A program made the position numbers and the translations under genes. The notes beneath the pieces were generated by a model. It saw only the letters and a program-made list of their open reading frames with translations, did not search any database and was not told where the DNA came from. A stretch of DNA of 64,000 nt from Streptomyces sp. B21-105 (GTDB lineage: Bacteria > Actinomycetota > Actinomycetes > Streptomycetales > Streptomycetaceae). The stretch covers positions 2,852,001 to 2,916,000 of the forward strand of contig NZ_JARUMJ010000001.1 of NCBI RefSeq assembly GCF_036898465.1, written 5' to 3'. Below are positions 53,835 through 62,721 of the stretch, one piece after another. The stretch's first letter is position 1; each line of letters starts with the position of its first letter.

Positions 53835-53861
53835 GACACCAGACACCAGACACCAGACACC
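53835..53861. repeat. 7-bp tandem repeat (GACACCA)n
   Basis: Three exact GACACCA units and a partial fourth, just beyond the permease stop. Confidence 0.8.
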
Positions 53862-53954
53862 GGGACTCGTCCCCTCTGGTTCAGGCCCTCGCCGGACTGC
53901 CGTCCTGCCGGGGCCTGCTCCGTTGGTGGTCAGCGGTCGCCCTCGAGACGGCAT

Positions 53955-54071
53955 CATGGACTTGCCGCGCGGTACAACTGCGGAGCGTACTGGCAGACCG
54001 ACGACGCCCAGGCCTACCGGCGCGGGTTCGCGAACGATCTGAACGACGCAAGGAACGCACTGCACCGATGA
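53955..54071 (+). pseudogene. 3' fragment of an unknown gene
   Basis: The frame AARYNCGAYWQTDDAQAYRR then GFANDLNDARNALHR ends with a stop overlapping the next ATG (ATGA). The composition is protein-like but no start is present; about 38 codons remain. Family not recognised. Confidence 0.45.
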
Positions 54072-54379
54072 CCACCCCTTCCCCCGCGGACGACGACCGC
54101 GGCTGCCTCCGTCTGGTCCTCGCCGTCCCCCTCACCCTGCTCACCCTCATCGCCGCGTACTTCTGCTGGACCGCGCTGACCATCACGCCGTCCGGCCCCT
54201 GGGACGACGACGCGTACGCCGGAATCGTCCTGGCCTGCGTCCTCACCATCGCGGCAGGCGGAACCGCGGCGGCCCTGTGGCTGTCGCCGTCGGCGCGCAG
54301 AGCCCTGCCGTGGTGGTGGCTACTCCCGGCCTTGCTGCTGAGCACGGTCGCGGGGGCACGGTGGGTCGTGGGCGGTTAG
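54068..54379 (+). CDS. Small membrane protein, 103 aa
   Basis: Three hydrophobic segments: LVLAVPLTLLTLIAAYFCW, YAGIVLACVLTIAAGGTAAA and WWWLLPALLLSTVAGARWVV. The N terminus is acidic (SPADDDRGC). Overlap with the preceding gene fragment (ATGA) suggests the two were a coupled pair. Function unknown. Confidence 0.65.
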   Translation: MTTPSPADDDRGCLRLVLAVPLTLLTLIAAYFCWTALTITPSGPWDDDAYAGIVLACVLTIAAGGTAAALWLSPSARRALPWWWLLPALLLSTVAGARWVVGG

Positions 54380-54527
54380 GGTGCGTTCGCCCGGCCATCG
54401 GCTGCGCGTTGGTGATCCATGGTCGTGAACGCCGCGGATCTGCCCAGGCAGGTCTTGGACCCGCAGCGTCCATGCGCCTCCGCCACGGGAACCAACAAAA
54501 GAAGCCACGTCCAAAGAGCGGCGACGT

Positions 54528-55433
54528 TCAGGCAGCCGGTGGTGTCAGCGGTGCCACTGCGGGTCCGCTGCCGTGTTCGGGTGACAAGGAATTGCCTACG
54601 ACCGGTGAGATCACACGGCCGGCCCTCAGAGCTTCGGCCAGGAGATCATTGGAGTCCCAGTACAGCCACATCCCATGAGCGAAAAGCAATATGGGAACAA
54701 TGACGAGGAGCCCCCACCACGCGCTGTGCGGCAGCAACACGCTCGTGAGCAGCACCATGGGAGGGCCGATGGACACACGGAACTCGGCTTCGGCTCTGAT
54801 GCGGTCGAACTCTCCGAACAGCTCCTGATCGGTTCCGATGAGCCGTGCGGGGACCAGCGGGAGATCGTCGATCAGCGGTAAGAGCGTCACGCGCGGATCG
54901 AGGTCATGGTGGATCAATGTCCTGGTCAGAGTGTCCAACCCCCTGGCGGTGGGGATGCGTTTGGGGCGCGGGGGAAGGAGCACGTGAGAACCGTCGTCCC
55001 GATGCGTACCGCGCCGTGTCGCCCAGTAGGCGTGCGACCAAGGCCACACGTAGCGCGCCACTCGTCTGCCTCTTCCGTCCGGCGGGTCGAATGCCACCGC
55101 CGGCACAAGCAGCGGTGCCAGCAAGCCGATTGCCAGAGCGACGCCGGCGGTGCTGATTGCACCAAGGAGGTACGCGGCGAAGGCGAGCGCCGCGAACACT
55201 GCTGGTTTTCCGGCCCAGTCGGCAGCGTCGTAGAGATCCGCCAAGACGCCGGAAGCGGAGTCGGGCTTCGGCAGTTCTCTGCCGATGGCCAGCCACAGAG
55301 CCATCAGCCAAAGGCTTCCCGCCGCCAGCGGGGCTCGAAGGTTGCGCATGCCAGGCAGCAGGCTGGTCAGCATGGCTGCATTAAAGCGGTTCGAAGGCAC
55401 CCCGCTCCAGACCGGCGACGCCTCTCCATCCAT
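54528..55433 (-). CDS. Membrane protein of unknown function
   Basis: A 301-residue protein with hydrophobic segments near residues 38-55 (LAAGSLWLMALWLAIG), 78-110 (KPAVFAALAFAAYLLGAIST, then AGVALAIGLLAPLLVPAVAF) and 225-260 (PPMVLLTSVLLPHSAWWGLL). A hydrophilic middle carries HDLDPRVTLLPLIDDLPLVP. The ATG at 55433 is the first of two candidates; the other is at 55373. No family recognised, though single-copy proteins of this layout occur in Streptomyces accessory regions. Confidence 0.6.
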   Translation of the reverse strand: MDGEASPVWSGVPSNRFNAAMLTSLLPGMRNLRAPLAAGSLWLMALWLAIGRELPKPDSASGVLADLYDAADWAGKPAVFAALAFAAYLLGAISTAGVALAIGLLAPLLVPAVAFDPPDGRGRRVARYVWPWSHAYWATRRGTHRDDGSHVLLPPRPKRIPTARGLDTLTRTLIHHDLDPRVTLLPLIDDLPLVPARLIGTDQELFGEFDRIRAEAEFRVSIGPPMVLLTSVLLPHSAWWGLLVIVPILLFAHGMWLYWDSNDLLAEALRAGRVISPVVGNSLSPEHGSGPAVAPLTPPAA

Positions 55434-55574
55434 GTCCGCGCAGACGGTCGTTCCTGACGGCGCGGAACGAACCAGGGGGTCGACCAGGTGACAGCAGAGA
55501 CTGAGCTGTACCGCGATTCGTGCAGTCCCTGATGCCGGGGGTCACCGTGCTGGCGAAGGAGAACCACCCACGCC

Positions 55575-55679
55575 ATGGCAGCGCTTGAGATCGTGACCAA
55601 CGGCAAGGACAACGCGGCCTACTGAGAGTCGATGATCGCCATGAACGGCGTCACCGGGTCCGCGCGGTACGTGCCCTGA
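55575..55679 (+). pseudogene. Degenerate coding scrap with in-frame stop
   Basis: MAALEIVTNGKDNAAY, a TGA, then ESMIAMNGVTGSARYVP and a stop: a protein-like tail with a nonsense codon. The rest of the 55434-55694 gap shows nothing I can support. Confidence 0.35.
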
Positions 55680-55694
55680 GAGTGAAGGACCTCT

Positions 55695-56081
55695 GTGACA
55701 GTCGAACACACCTTGCGGTCGCCACCCGTGCGCGGCGGCCCTCAAACTTCGTCTTCGCACCGCCCGAGGACACTCCAGCGGCATGGCAAGCGAGCCTGGA
55801 GACGTTCAGGGATGCGCTGGAGCGGGCTTTCCCCGATGCCTTCCTGGAGACGAACACCTCCGGCCTGCGCGATGTGCCTGTCCTGGACTTCGAGATCGAG
55901 GTGGCGCCGGAGGTCTTCGTCACGGGTACGGCTGCCATGCCGACTCTGGACTACGCCCACGTCAGCATCAGCGAAACCGTCTCGGTTCGGCCCCTGGTTC
56001 TTCAGGCTCGTGGGAGGTGTCTTGATGACCGGCTGGCTGTTCCTCGGCTTCATCGGCCTTGCCTTGACGTTCGGAGAGTGA
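55695..56081 (+). pseudogene. Degenerate gene of unknown function with frameshifts
   Basis: A GTG start (VTVEHTLRSPPVRGG) shifts frame near 55735 into PSNFVFAPPEDTPAAWQASL, RDALERAFPDAFLETNTSGL and VPVLDFEIEVAPEVFVTGTA, then shifts again near 55985 before a short hydrophobic tail ending ALTFGE. Codon usage is protein-like throughout. Family unknown. Confidence 0.4.
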
Positions 56082-56942
56082 ACCATCGCCAAGCCCGCCC
56101 ACGCCGCGTCCGACACAAGCCAGCCGACCGCCCACAATGCGGACACCTCCCAGCATCCCGGCTGGCGCTGCTGCACCTGCGCACGCAGGCCGCAGGGAAG
56201 CCGTGGCTGCATGCGGGTGCAGGTCAGGTGGCTGAAGGCCGGCACAGCAGTTCCTGGTCGACGCGGGGCGCGGGCGGAGCGTGCTGTACCGCCGGCCGGC
56301 ACACACGGCAGCGCGCCCCGGCCCGGCGGCAATGATTTCGAGGCAAAGCCGCAGGTGGCGGCAGACGAGTCGGGCTGTACGCCTACTTTGGGTCAACCTT
56401 GGCGACGACCACACCCCGACCCGCCTGACCAGGTACTTTACGTAAGGCGGAGGGCCCGGTGCGGCCGCTGGGACTTCTCGGGGACATTCGGCCGAGAGGC
56501 TCCAGGCGTGAGGGAGGCGTACGTGCGCCCGAAGGACGTGGAGCCCTCGCCCATTGCTGGCCCTACTCGAATTCGCTCCGTCCACAGGTCTCGGCAGGAC
56601 CAGGATCGCGGCGGCCGGAGCGAGCTCCAACTGTTGGTGGTACACACCCTGGGCTCAGTGTCCGTGACCACTCCGACGCTGCCGGCGGAGCGAGCCGTCA
56701 GTCAGTACGGAGTCGGGATGCCGCCTCGCCCAAATCAATCCGAACCAGGCCATTGAGCGGACGTGCGAGGCCGGGGCGAAGACCCTGGACCCGTACCCGG
56801 GCGCGGACAGTCCATGGCACTGCTGCCCTCCGGTGCCGCAAGGGGCAGCGCCGCCGCTCCAAGCGTTACACATATTGCACTTGGTTCACTTGTTTCATAT
56901 GGTTGAGGGTGATAACAGCCACTCGAAGCTGAGGACGCACCT
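56082..56942. other. 860-bp stretch without a supportable gene
   Basis: Several overlapping open frames exist on both strands, as expected in GC-rich DNA, but none has the codon bias, start signal or motifs of a real gene. The right end (56860-56920) is AT-richer and should hold the promoter of the HTH/Fic pair. Confidence 0.5.
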
Positions 56943-57656
56943 ATGCCCGCGACCCACCAGGAACAGAAACCGGCCAAGCAGAAGAAGCACCCCACCGACG
57001 ACAGTACGACGACCCTCAGCCACCAGATCGAGACCTCCCGCACTCGGAAGAAGGTGCGCAAGCGCCCCACCGAGAACCCGCCCGCACTGCGTGGGACCCA
57101 GGCGCAGCGGACGCGTAAGGAGCAGCGCAAACGCAGCGTCGAGGAGGCCGTGCCATGCCTGCGTGACGCCCTCACCAGTAGTGCCGAGACGTTCCACATC
57201 ACCGTCGCCGAAGCGGGCAAGGCCACCATCGAGGTGCCACGTGAGGCCCTGGCGGTCCTCATGGAGACCATGGCGCTCATTACGTCCGGCCGCGCGGTCG
57301 AGGTAATCCCCAAGAGCATGGAGCTGTCCACTATCCAGGCAGCGAAGACCCTCGGCGTCTCCCGGCCGCACCTGGTCAAGCTGCTCGACAAGGGCGTGAT
57401 CGACTTCCGCATGGTCGGCACCCACCGCCGCGTGGACGTCGCATCCCTAGAGGGCTACCGACGACGCGAACAGAACGAGCAAGCCCAACGTCGCCGAGCG
57501 GCGGTCGCCTCCGCCATCGGCTCCACCGAGGCCGAGGGGCTGCGCGTCAGCGCAGACACCGCCGCCGGCCTCGACGCCTACGCCCGCGGAGAACTCGACG
57601 CCGCAGCCTTGCGCGCCCGCACCCTCGCCCGCTACACCCGTAAGGCCGCTGAGTGA
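56943..57656 (+). CDS. HTH (excisionase-type) protein, putative antitoxin/regulator of the Fic gene
   Basis: A 237-residue protein. A basic, low-complexity N terminus (TRKKVRKRPTENPPALRGTQ) precedes a small beta region (FHITVAEAGKATIEVPREAL) and an excisionase/MerR-like helix-turn-helix, STIQAAKTLGVSRPHLVKLL followed by VIDFRMVGTHRRVDVASLEG. The C-terminal tail is helical and Ala-rich. The stop overlaps the Fic start (GTGA), so they are a coupled pair. The HTH protein probably controls the operon and may neutralise the Fic protein. Confidence 0.8.
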   Translation: MPATHQEQKPAKQKKHPTDDSTTTLSHQIETSRTRKKVRKRPTENPPALRGTQAQRTRKEQRKRSVEEAVPCLRDALTSSAETFHITVAEAGKATIEVPREALAVLMETMALITSGRAVEVIPKSMELSTIQAAKTLGVSRPHLVKLLDKGVIDFRMVGTHRRVDVASLEGYRRREQNEQAQRRRAAVASAIGSTEAEGLRVSADTAAGLDAYARGELDAAALRARTLARYTRKAAE

Positions 57657-58222
57657 CCGACCCCTACAGCGAGCCCAACGGCGTCCTCCGAAACAGTCTC
57701 GGCATCACCGACGCAACCGAGCTCTCCGAGGCCGAAGCGGACATCGCCGCCGTGGAACTCGCCATCCTGGACGCCGAGCCGCTGCCTGGCAGCTACGACC
57801 TCGCGCACCTGCAAGCGTTCCACCGGCAGATCTTCGGCAGCGTGTACCCGTGGGCCGGGGAGCTGAGAACCATTGAGATCTCCAAGGGCACATCGTTCTG
57901 CCCGTCGATCCACATCGTCTCCTTCGCAAAGGACGTGTTCCGCAAGCTCGCCGACAACAACCACCTGCGAAGCTCGGACCACCGGGAGTTCATCCGAGCC
58001 CTGGCCGACCTGTACGGCGATGTGAACGCCATCCACCCCTTCCGGGAAGGCAACGGCCGCACCCAGCGCGCCTTCCTCGCCCAACTCGCCCGCGAAGCCG
58101 GATACACCATCTCCTGGCAGGACATGGACCAAGAGGAGAACATCGCGGCATCGGTGGCCAGCTTCAACGCGAACAACGACCTATTGGAGAAGATGCTCGA
58201 CGCCCTGGTACGTCCCGTCTGA
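57653..58222 (+). CDS. Fic family protein (AMP/NMP-transferase or kinase-like toxin)
   Basis: A 189-residue Fic-domain protein. The active-site motif HPFREGNGRTQR (about residue 127) matches HPFxx(D/E)GNGRxxR, with the catalytic His and the phosphate-binding loop. DLAHLQAFHRQIFGSVYPWA upstream and GELRTIEISKGTSF fit the Fic core. I see no internal inhibitory (S/T)xxxE(G/N) helix, so inhibition would have to come from the upstream gene. It starts at a GTG overlapping that gene's stop. The usual substrates of such toxins are topoisomerases or elongation factors; here unknown. Confidence 0.9.
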   Translation: MTDPYSEPNGVLRNSLGITDATELSEAEADIAAVELAILDAEPLPGSYDLAHLQAFHRQIFGSVYPWAGELRTIEISKGTSFCPSIHIVSFAKDVFRKLADNNHLRSSDHREFIRALADLYGDVNAIHPFREGNGRTQRAFLAQLAREAGYTISWQDMDQEENIAASVASFNANNDLLEKMLDALVRPV

Positions 58223-58329
58223 CCGGCGTCCGCCGACGGCGCCATCACCGAGATCGGTCTGCCGGTCACGGCCTCTCAGCTCAGTCATCGAAAGCGACGA
58301 GCCCATACAAGATCGTCCCAGGTTCCTTC

Positions 58330-58482
58330 CCGGACGGGTCTGCACGGTGGCCGGCGGCGAACTGGCCACGGCGATCCACGACCGCCTCCTGCACCACTGC
58401 GAGGTCGTCCCGATCAACGGCAACAGCTACCGGCTCAAGAACCGCCTCCAGGTCATCGAGCGGGACACCGACGTGGCCTGAA
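58330..58482 (+). pseudogene. IS21-family IstB ATPase, C-terminal fragment
   Basis: VAGGELATAIHDRLLHHCEV then VPINGNSYRLKNRLQVIE ends with TGA at 58480-58482. This is the C terminus of the IS21 helper ATPase IstB (AIxDRLxHHxEVxxxxGxSYRL pattern). The rest of IstB and all of IstA are missing. Confidence 0.8.
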
Positions 58483-59043
58483 CAGTGGCGCACATGACTT
58501 CGTACTCGGTGGCGCACTCAGACGAGTACGCGGACACCGTTCCCGGGGGCGGCTCGCCGACCGAGCTGAACGCGATGGTCGACCGCTGGGACGAGGAGGA
58601 CGACGCCCGCCGGATCCGCTACCGGCCGTTGGTTGCGCGTTCAAATCCGGCCCGAGCCGACCCCGCCTCCGACATGCACGGGCGCCCGGCCCCGACTGCT
58701 TCTCGAACGTCTGGCGGGGCCACGTCGGGCCGGAGAGGCGTGGGCGGCTCGGAGTGGGAAAGCCACCGGGCGGGGTCGGATCTCGCCGACACCTCCCGCA
58801 GTCCGGGGCAGCCACCGCGGTCCAAACTCGCCGACAGAGTGGCGTCGACCACCATCTGCAGCGCCAGGTGAGTACGTCCTGGTTGGCGCGTGGGCAAGTA
58901 TTGCTCTCGTGCTTGGCGCGTGCCGCGCCGACGATGTGTACGCCTCGGCCTTCCTGCCGGGGTCCCCGAGCCTGCGGCGCTTGGTGATGAACACCGGCGG
59001 TGCCTCCCCCCGCACACCGTCAGTGGCGCACGCAACGGGGTGG
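58483..59043. other. 560-bp stretch without a supportable gene
   Basis: A short frame from 58495 (MTSYSVAHSDEYADTVPGGG, then SPTELNAMVDRWDEEDDARR) has protein-like composition for about 42 codons and then degrades. Otherwise nothing I can support. Confidence 0.35.
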
Positions 59044-59087
59044 GCGGGGGCGGACCGCGGCTGTGCGCAGCCGCGGTCCGCCCCCGC
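59044..59087. terminator. Very strong hairpin before the small secreted-protein gene
   Basis: A perfect 20-bp stem around a TGCG tetraloop. It lies 22 bases before the start at 59110 and should insulate that gene from upstream transcription or act as an attenuator. Confidence 0.8.
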
Positions 59088-59109
59088 AGTCGCTCAAGGG
59101 AGACACGAC

Positions 59110-59331
59110 GTGCGACGACTTATCCGCCTCAGCCTGGCCACAGGCGCGGTCACCGCACTCACGGGCGGCCTGCTCGCGATCGCCGAAACGGGGTCGGCTG
59201 TGGTGCCGACATCGAGCCTGACCGCACCCGAACCCGCGCGGGCCCTCGCCGAGACCCCAGCCCCGCCGACCCCGGCCCCAACCCCAGCCCCGCCGACCCC
59301 GACACCGGCCGGGGCCGACGCTGCGGCCAAG
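59110..59331 (+). pseudogene. Small secreted Pro-rich protein gene, interrupted by IS701
   Basis: The GTG at 59110 has AAGGGAG upstream. The product starts with a signal peptide (RRLIRLSLATGAVTALTGGL) and a Thr/Pro/Ala-rich stretch with PAPPTPTPAG repeats, then GADAAAKYY where the IS701 inverted repeat begins. Beyond the element, 60894 onward reads in frame YERDSAVLWEAARR and a stop at 60935-60937, so without the IS the gene would encode about 90 residues. Confidence 0.6.
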
Positions 59332-60895
59332 TACTACAGCCGGAGATCTTGGGGGTCGGTGATCGGTGGGGTCGGCTGGTGGTGTGCCCAGGCTCGTAGA
59401 CGGTGAGGGAGCGGGTCGCCGCGGCGGCGGTAGTGGCTGACGAGAGCTCGGGTCTGGTGGAGGCGGCGCCAGTACTCGCAGGCCAGGACGGTTTCGACGG
59501 GGTGGCGGGGGTTGAGGTGGGTGGCGGCGAGGCAGTGCCGGATGGTGTGAGCAGAGGGCCGCAGGAGTGGTCCGGGAGTCAGCCGGTGGCCTCGCTCCCG
59601 GCCGTGACCGGGGCTTTTCCCGGGGCGGACGGCTCCGGAGTGCCATCGCAGGCGGCTTCGGCTTCGGGGAATGCTGCGCGTTGAACGGCGAGGAAGGCGG
59701 TGGCCAGCATGCATGCGGTGACGTGCCGGTGCCAGGGGGTCCACTTGCGGACCTGGTACTGGGCGAAACCGACGAGCTGCTTGTTGAGCTCGTTGTCCTC
59801 TTCGATCTGCCAGCGGCGGCCAGCCCGGACGATGATCTCCGAGATGGTCGTGGTGGCGGGGGGGGTGAACGAGGAAGTAGGCGATCTCGCGGTGGAGCTG
59901 TCCGTCCTTGCCGCGCCGGTTGGGGTGCGGGGATCTGCGCAGGACCATCCAGTGGCTTAAGCCTTCGGCGGGTGTCTCGTCCTTGACCTCGACGGCGAAC
60001 GCGGTCCAGTCGTAGAGGCGTTCGCCTTTCGCGCCGAACCCGCAGGAACGGCGTTCCCACTGGTCACGAACCTTGACGTAGTGCAGGAGGTCGTCGGCGC
60101 GTTTCACGGCCGGCTGGCGGGGCTTGCCCGGCGGGCCGTCCAGAGGGAGGTCGACGGGGACGCCCAGGACGTAGGGCAGGGCGCGTTCGTGGCAGAAGGC
60201 CCGCAGCTGTGGATCACGGCCGTAGCCGGCATCGGCCAGCACCCAGGCGAAGGGGACCGCGGCGGCCAACGCGTCGGTCAGCATGGCGATGGCCAACTCG
60301 GGCTTGGTGGCGAAGGCGACGTCGTCGGGGACTCCGGCCTCACGGCATCGTTCCCGGTCAGAAGTCCACTCCTCGGGCAGGTAGAGGCGACGGTCGAGGA
60401 AAGCGTGCCCGCCGCCGGCCGCGTAGGTGAGCATGACCATGGTCTGGCAGTTGCGCACGTCCCCGGTCAGTCCGCAGTGCTGGAAGGCCACCCCGACCGA
60501 TTTGGTGCCCTTCTTCTGGGCCTGGGTGTCATCGATCACCAACAACGCGTCCGCGTCGCCGAGATGCTCCACGACGTAGCCGCGCACCGTGTCCCGCAAC
60601 AGGTCCGCGTCCGACACCGATCCGTTCAACAACCACTGCATCCGGTCCGCCGTCGCATGCCCCGCCCGCTCGGACAACGTCCAGCCGTTCTTCCTCGGCA
60701 ACTCCGCCAGCAGGCCCTCGACGAACTGCGCGAACACCACCCTCGGCTCCGGCCGGTTGAACAGGTGCCCCAACGAGCCGGTCAGGGCCGACAGTTCATC
60801 ACGCCACTCGGCTATCAGCTCAGCCGTCACATCCCGCATCATGCCCGGTCAACGACAGCGACCGGGCCCCGTCACAAGATCTCCGGCTGTAGTAC
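59331..60895. mobile_element. IS701 family insertion sequence
   Basis: Inverted repeats of about 21 bp (59331-59351 and 60875-60895; core CTACAGCCGGAGATCTTG) flank the transposase gene. Because the palindromic GTACTA/TAGTAC edges belong partly to the target, the exact ends and the duplication are ambiguous by a few bases. Confidence 0.75.
59334..60842 (-). pseudogene. IS701 family transposase with two frameshifts
   Basis: The N-terminal 300 residues are normal: MRDVTAELIAEWRDELSALT, ALLVIDDTQAQKKGTKSVGV with the first catalytic Asp, and FAWVLADAGYGRDPQLRAFC with the second. At 59858-59866 a run of eight G breaks the frame after AYFLVH; the middle then reads correctly only in another frame (ISEIIVRAGRRWQIEEDNEL, carrying the catalytic Glu), and the annotated frame resumes meaning around 59575 (IRHCLAATHLNPRHPVETVL). 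The element is probably dead unless the slip is programmed. Confidence 0.8.
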
Positions 60896-60966
60896 GAGAG
60901 AGACTCAGCCGTTCTGTGGGAAGCGGCTCGCCGATAAAGCTCCCAGCAGTCACCGACACACATCAC

Positions 60967-62406
60967 CTATGCATCACCGAGGCACCCACCGGACGGCTGA
61001 CATTCTGCCGGCGCGGTCCTCGCGCAGCCCGTCGACGCGACGACGGAAGCGTGGGACCTCCACCATCTCTGGCCGTCCGCTGGGAGCGTGTAGATGGGGT
61101 CGTAGTACTCGTGCAACTGCGTCAGATCGTCTCGTTGGCCTTGGTCCAGGATGGTGCGGTAGTTCTTGGACCAGTACGAGATGCCTCGCAGCCGGTCGTA
61201 GTCGGAGACCTGGTCGACCCAGCGCTTCCCCACCATGGGCACGTCGCACACGATGCGCGGGGTCGCGAACCCCGGCAGGTAACCCATGATTGCGTGCTGG
61301 AGTTCCTGCGCCTCCGCCACGGATGTCCGCCAGTGCTCACTGTTGGGAATCATGTCGCACATATAGAAGTAGTAGGGAACGATTCCGGCGGAATCGAGTA
61401 GGGCGAAGCAAAGGTCGAGCAGGGCGGCCGAGGTGTCGTTCACCGTGCGCAGGAGGACTGCTTGGTTGCGCACTTCGCGAAGCCCGGCCTCCATCAGCAG
61501 CCGGGAGGCGCGGGATACGCTCGCGGTGATCTGCTGTGCCGCGTTGGCGTGCGTGTGCAGAGCGATCTGCACCCCTCGTGAGCGTGCCGTCGAGGTCAAT
61601 CTTTCGATGCCGGCCAGCACTTGGCCGTCCGTCCAGTGCTGCGGCAGCCCGACCAGGCCTTTGCTGGCCAGCCGGATGTCACGGACCGATGCTATGTCCA
61701 GCAGCGCTTCTACGAACGACTCGACTCGGGGCCAGGGAAGGTTGGCGAGGTCGCCGCCGGAGACGACCACGTCCCGGACGTTGGGGGTTCGGCGCAAGTA
61801 GTCGATCATCGCTTGGAACCGTGCTTGTGGAGTGAGGACGAAACGCGTCTTGGTGACCGACGGCGTTGAGTTCCCGACCAGATCCATCCGAGTGCAATGC
61901 CCGCAGTACTGCGGGCAGGTGGCCACAAGCTCGGCTAACACCTTGGCCGGATATCGATGAACGAGTCCCTCCACGGCCCACATGTTGCGCTCATGAAGAG
62001 AGTCCCTTTGAGCGTATGGGTGAGAGGGGAAGTCTGTGCGGCGGTCGGAGAAGACGGGCAGCATGTACCGCCGGACGGGATCGGCGTAGAAGGCGTCGGT
62101 CAGGCTCCCCGGCCCGCGCGGCGGCGCGTCCGGTGCCACGGTGTTGATCATATGCGGTGTGATGAGCAGCGACATCGTGGCACGTTCCTTTTGGTCGCGC
62201 TCGAGGTCGGCGAAGAAGGAGTCGCTGAGGAGGTTGCCGGTCAGGGCACGCAGCTGGCCTATGTTCTTCACACAGTGCGTACGCTGCCACTGGACGCAGT
62301 TCCACTCCGCTGCGGTGACGTCACGCCATCCCGGTAGCCGATGAGGATCGGGTTCCCGCGCTTCGCGGTATTGGTAGGAGTAGGGCTGCTGCAAGCTGTC
62401 AGACAT
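60967..62406 (-). CDS. Radical SAM lysine 2,3-aminomutase-like protein (KamA family)
   Basis: A PLP- and [4Fe-4S]-dependent 2,3-aminomutase, which would form a beta-amino acid such as beta-lysine or beta-arginine. The radical-SAM cysteines are in ATCPQYCGHCTRMDL (about residue 170). DVVVSGGDLANLPWPRVESF is the family's SGGD block, PYYFYMCDMIPNSEHWRTSV and RIVCDVPMVGKRWVDQVSDY supply the substrate and PLP-Lys regions. The ATG at 62406 has GTGAGG 10-11 bases upstream; an ATG nine codons earlier lacks a site. KamA-type enzymes occur in Streptomyces clusters for beta-lysine-containing antibiotics; the substrate here is not decidable. Confidence 0.88.
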   Translation of the reverse strand: MSDSLQQPYSYQYREAREPDPHRLPGWRDVTAAEWNCVQWQRTHCVKNIGQLRALTGNLLSDSFFADLERDQKERATMSLLITPHMINTVAPDAPPRGPGSLTDAFYADPVRRYMLPVFSDRRTDFPSHPYAQRDSLHERNMWAVEGLVHRYPAKVLAELVATCPQYCGHCTRMDLVGNSTPSVTKTRFVLTPQARFQAMIDYLRRTPNVRDVVVSGGDLANLPWPRVESFVEALLDIASVRDIRLASKGLVGLPQHWTDGQVLAGIERLTSTARSRGVQIALHTHANAAQQITASVSRASRLLMEAGLREVRNQAVLLRTVNDTSAALLDLCFALLDSAGIVPYYFYMCDMIPNSEHWRTSVAEAQELQHAIMGYLPGFATPRIVCDVPMVGKRWVDQVSDYDRLRGISYWSKNYRTILDQGQRDDLTQLHEYYDPIYTLPADGQRWWRSHASVVASTGCARTAPAECQPSGGCLGDA

Positions 62407-62419
62407 ACGTTGAGAAGCC

Positions 62420-62721
62420 TCACTGATCCACATCGAGGTTCGTTCGGCGTGCTGCTGCGCGAACGGCCTCGGCGTAGGGGGCGTCGGCAGCGCGTGTGTC
62501 TGGATCAAGGTCCTTGTACGGGACCAGGGCACCACGGGCGCTGTTCACTACTGCATCCACGCGGTCCAGGCATTGTGAATGTCTTCGTCGGTAACCTGTT
62601 CTCCCTTAGCCTGCAGCAGCACGGCGTAGATGCGGAACAGGTCGTCAGAGTCTGCAGGAGGCTTGGCAGGCGGGGAGAGGCAGGACCGGATCAGGTCGGC
62701 GAGGCGATCGAGGTAGGTCAC
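62420..62721 (-). pseudogene. Small conserved gene (DUF7701-like) with a one-base frameshift
   Basis: The GTG at 62721 gives TYLDRLADLIRSCLSPPAKP, FRIYAVLLQAKGEQVTDEDI and HNAWTAWMQ, then a stop at 62548. Moving one base, the next frame continues NSARGALVPYKDLDPDTRAA and DAPYAEAVRAAARRTNLDVD, as expected for the ~100-residue family that sits beside small membrane proteins in actinomycetes. I infer a single-base deletion (or a sequencing error). The start overlaps the upstream gene (GTGA). Confidence 0.7.

Noticed and set aside
54320..54520. Minus-strand stretch GGAWTLRVQDLPGQ resembling the P domain of subtilisin-like proteases
   Set aside because: Only about 25 residues fit, the frame has no proper context, and the plus strand is equally open; too little to call.
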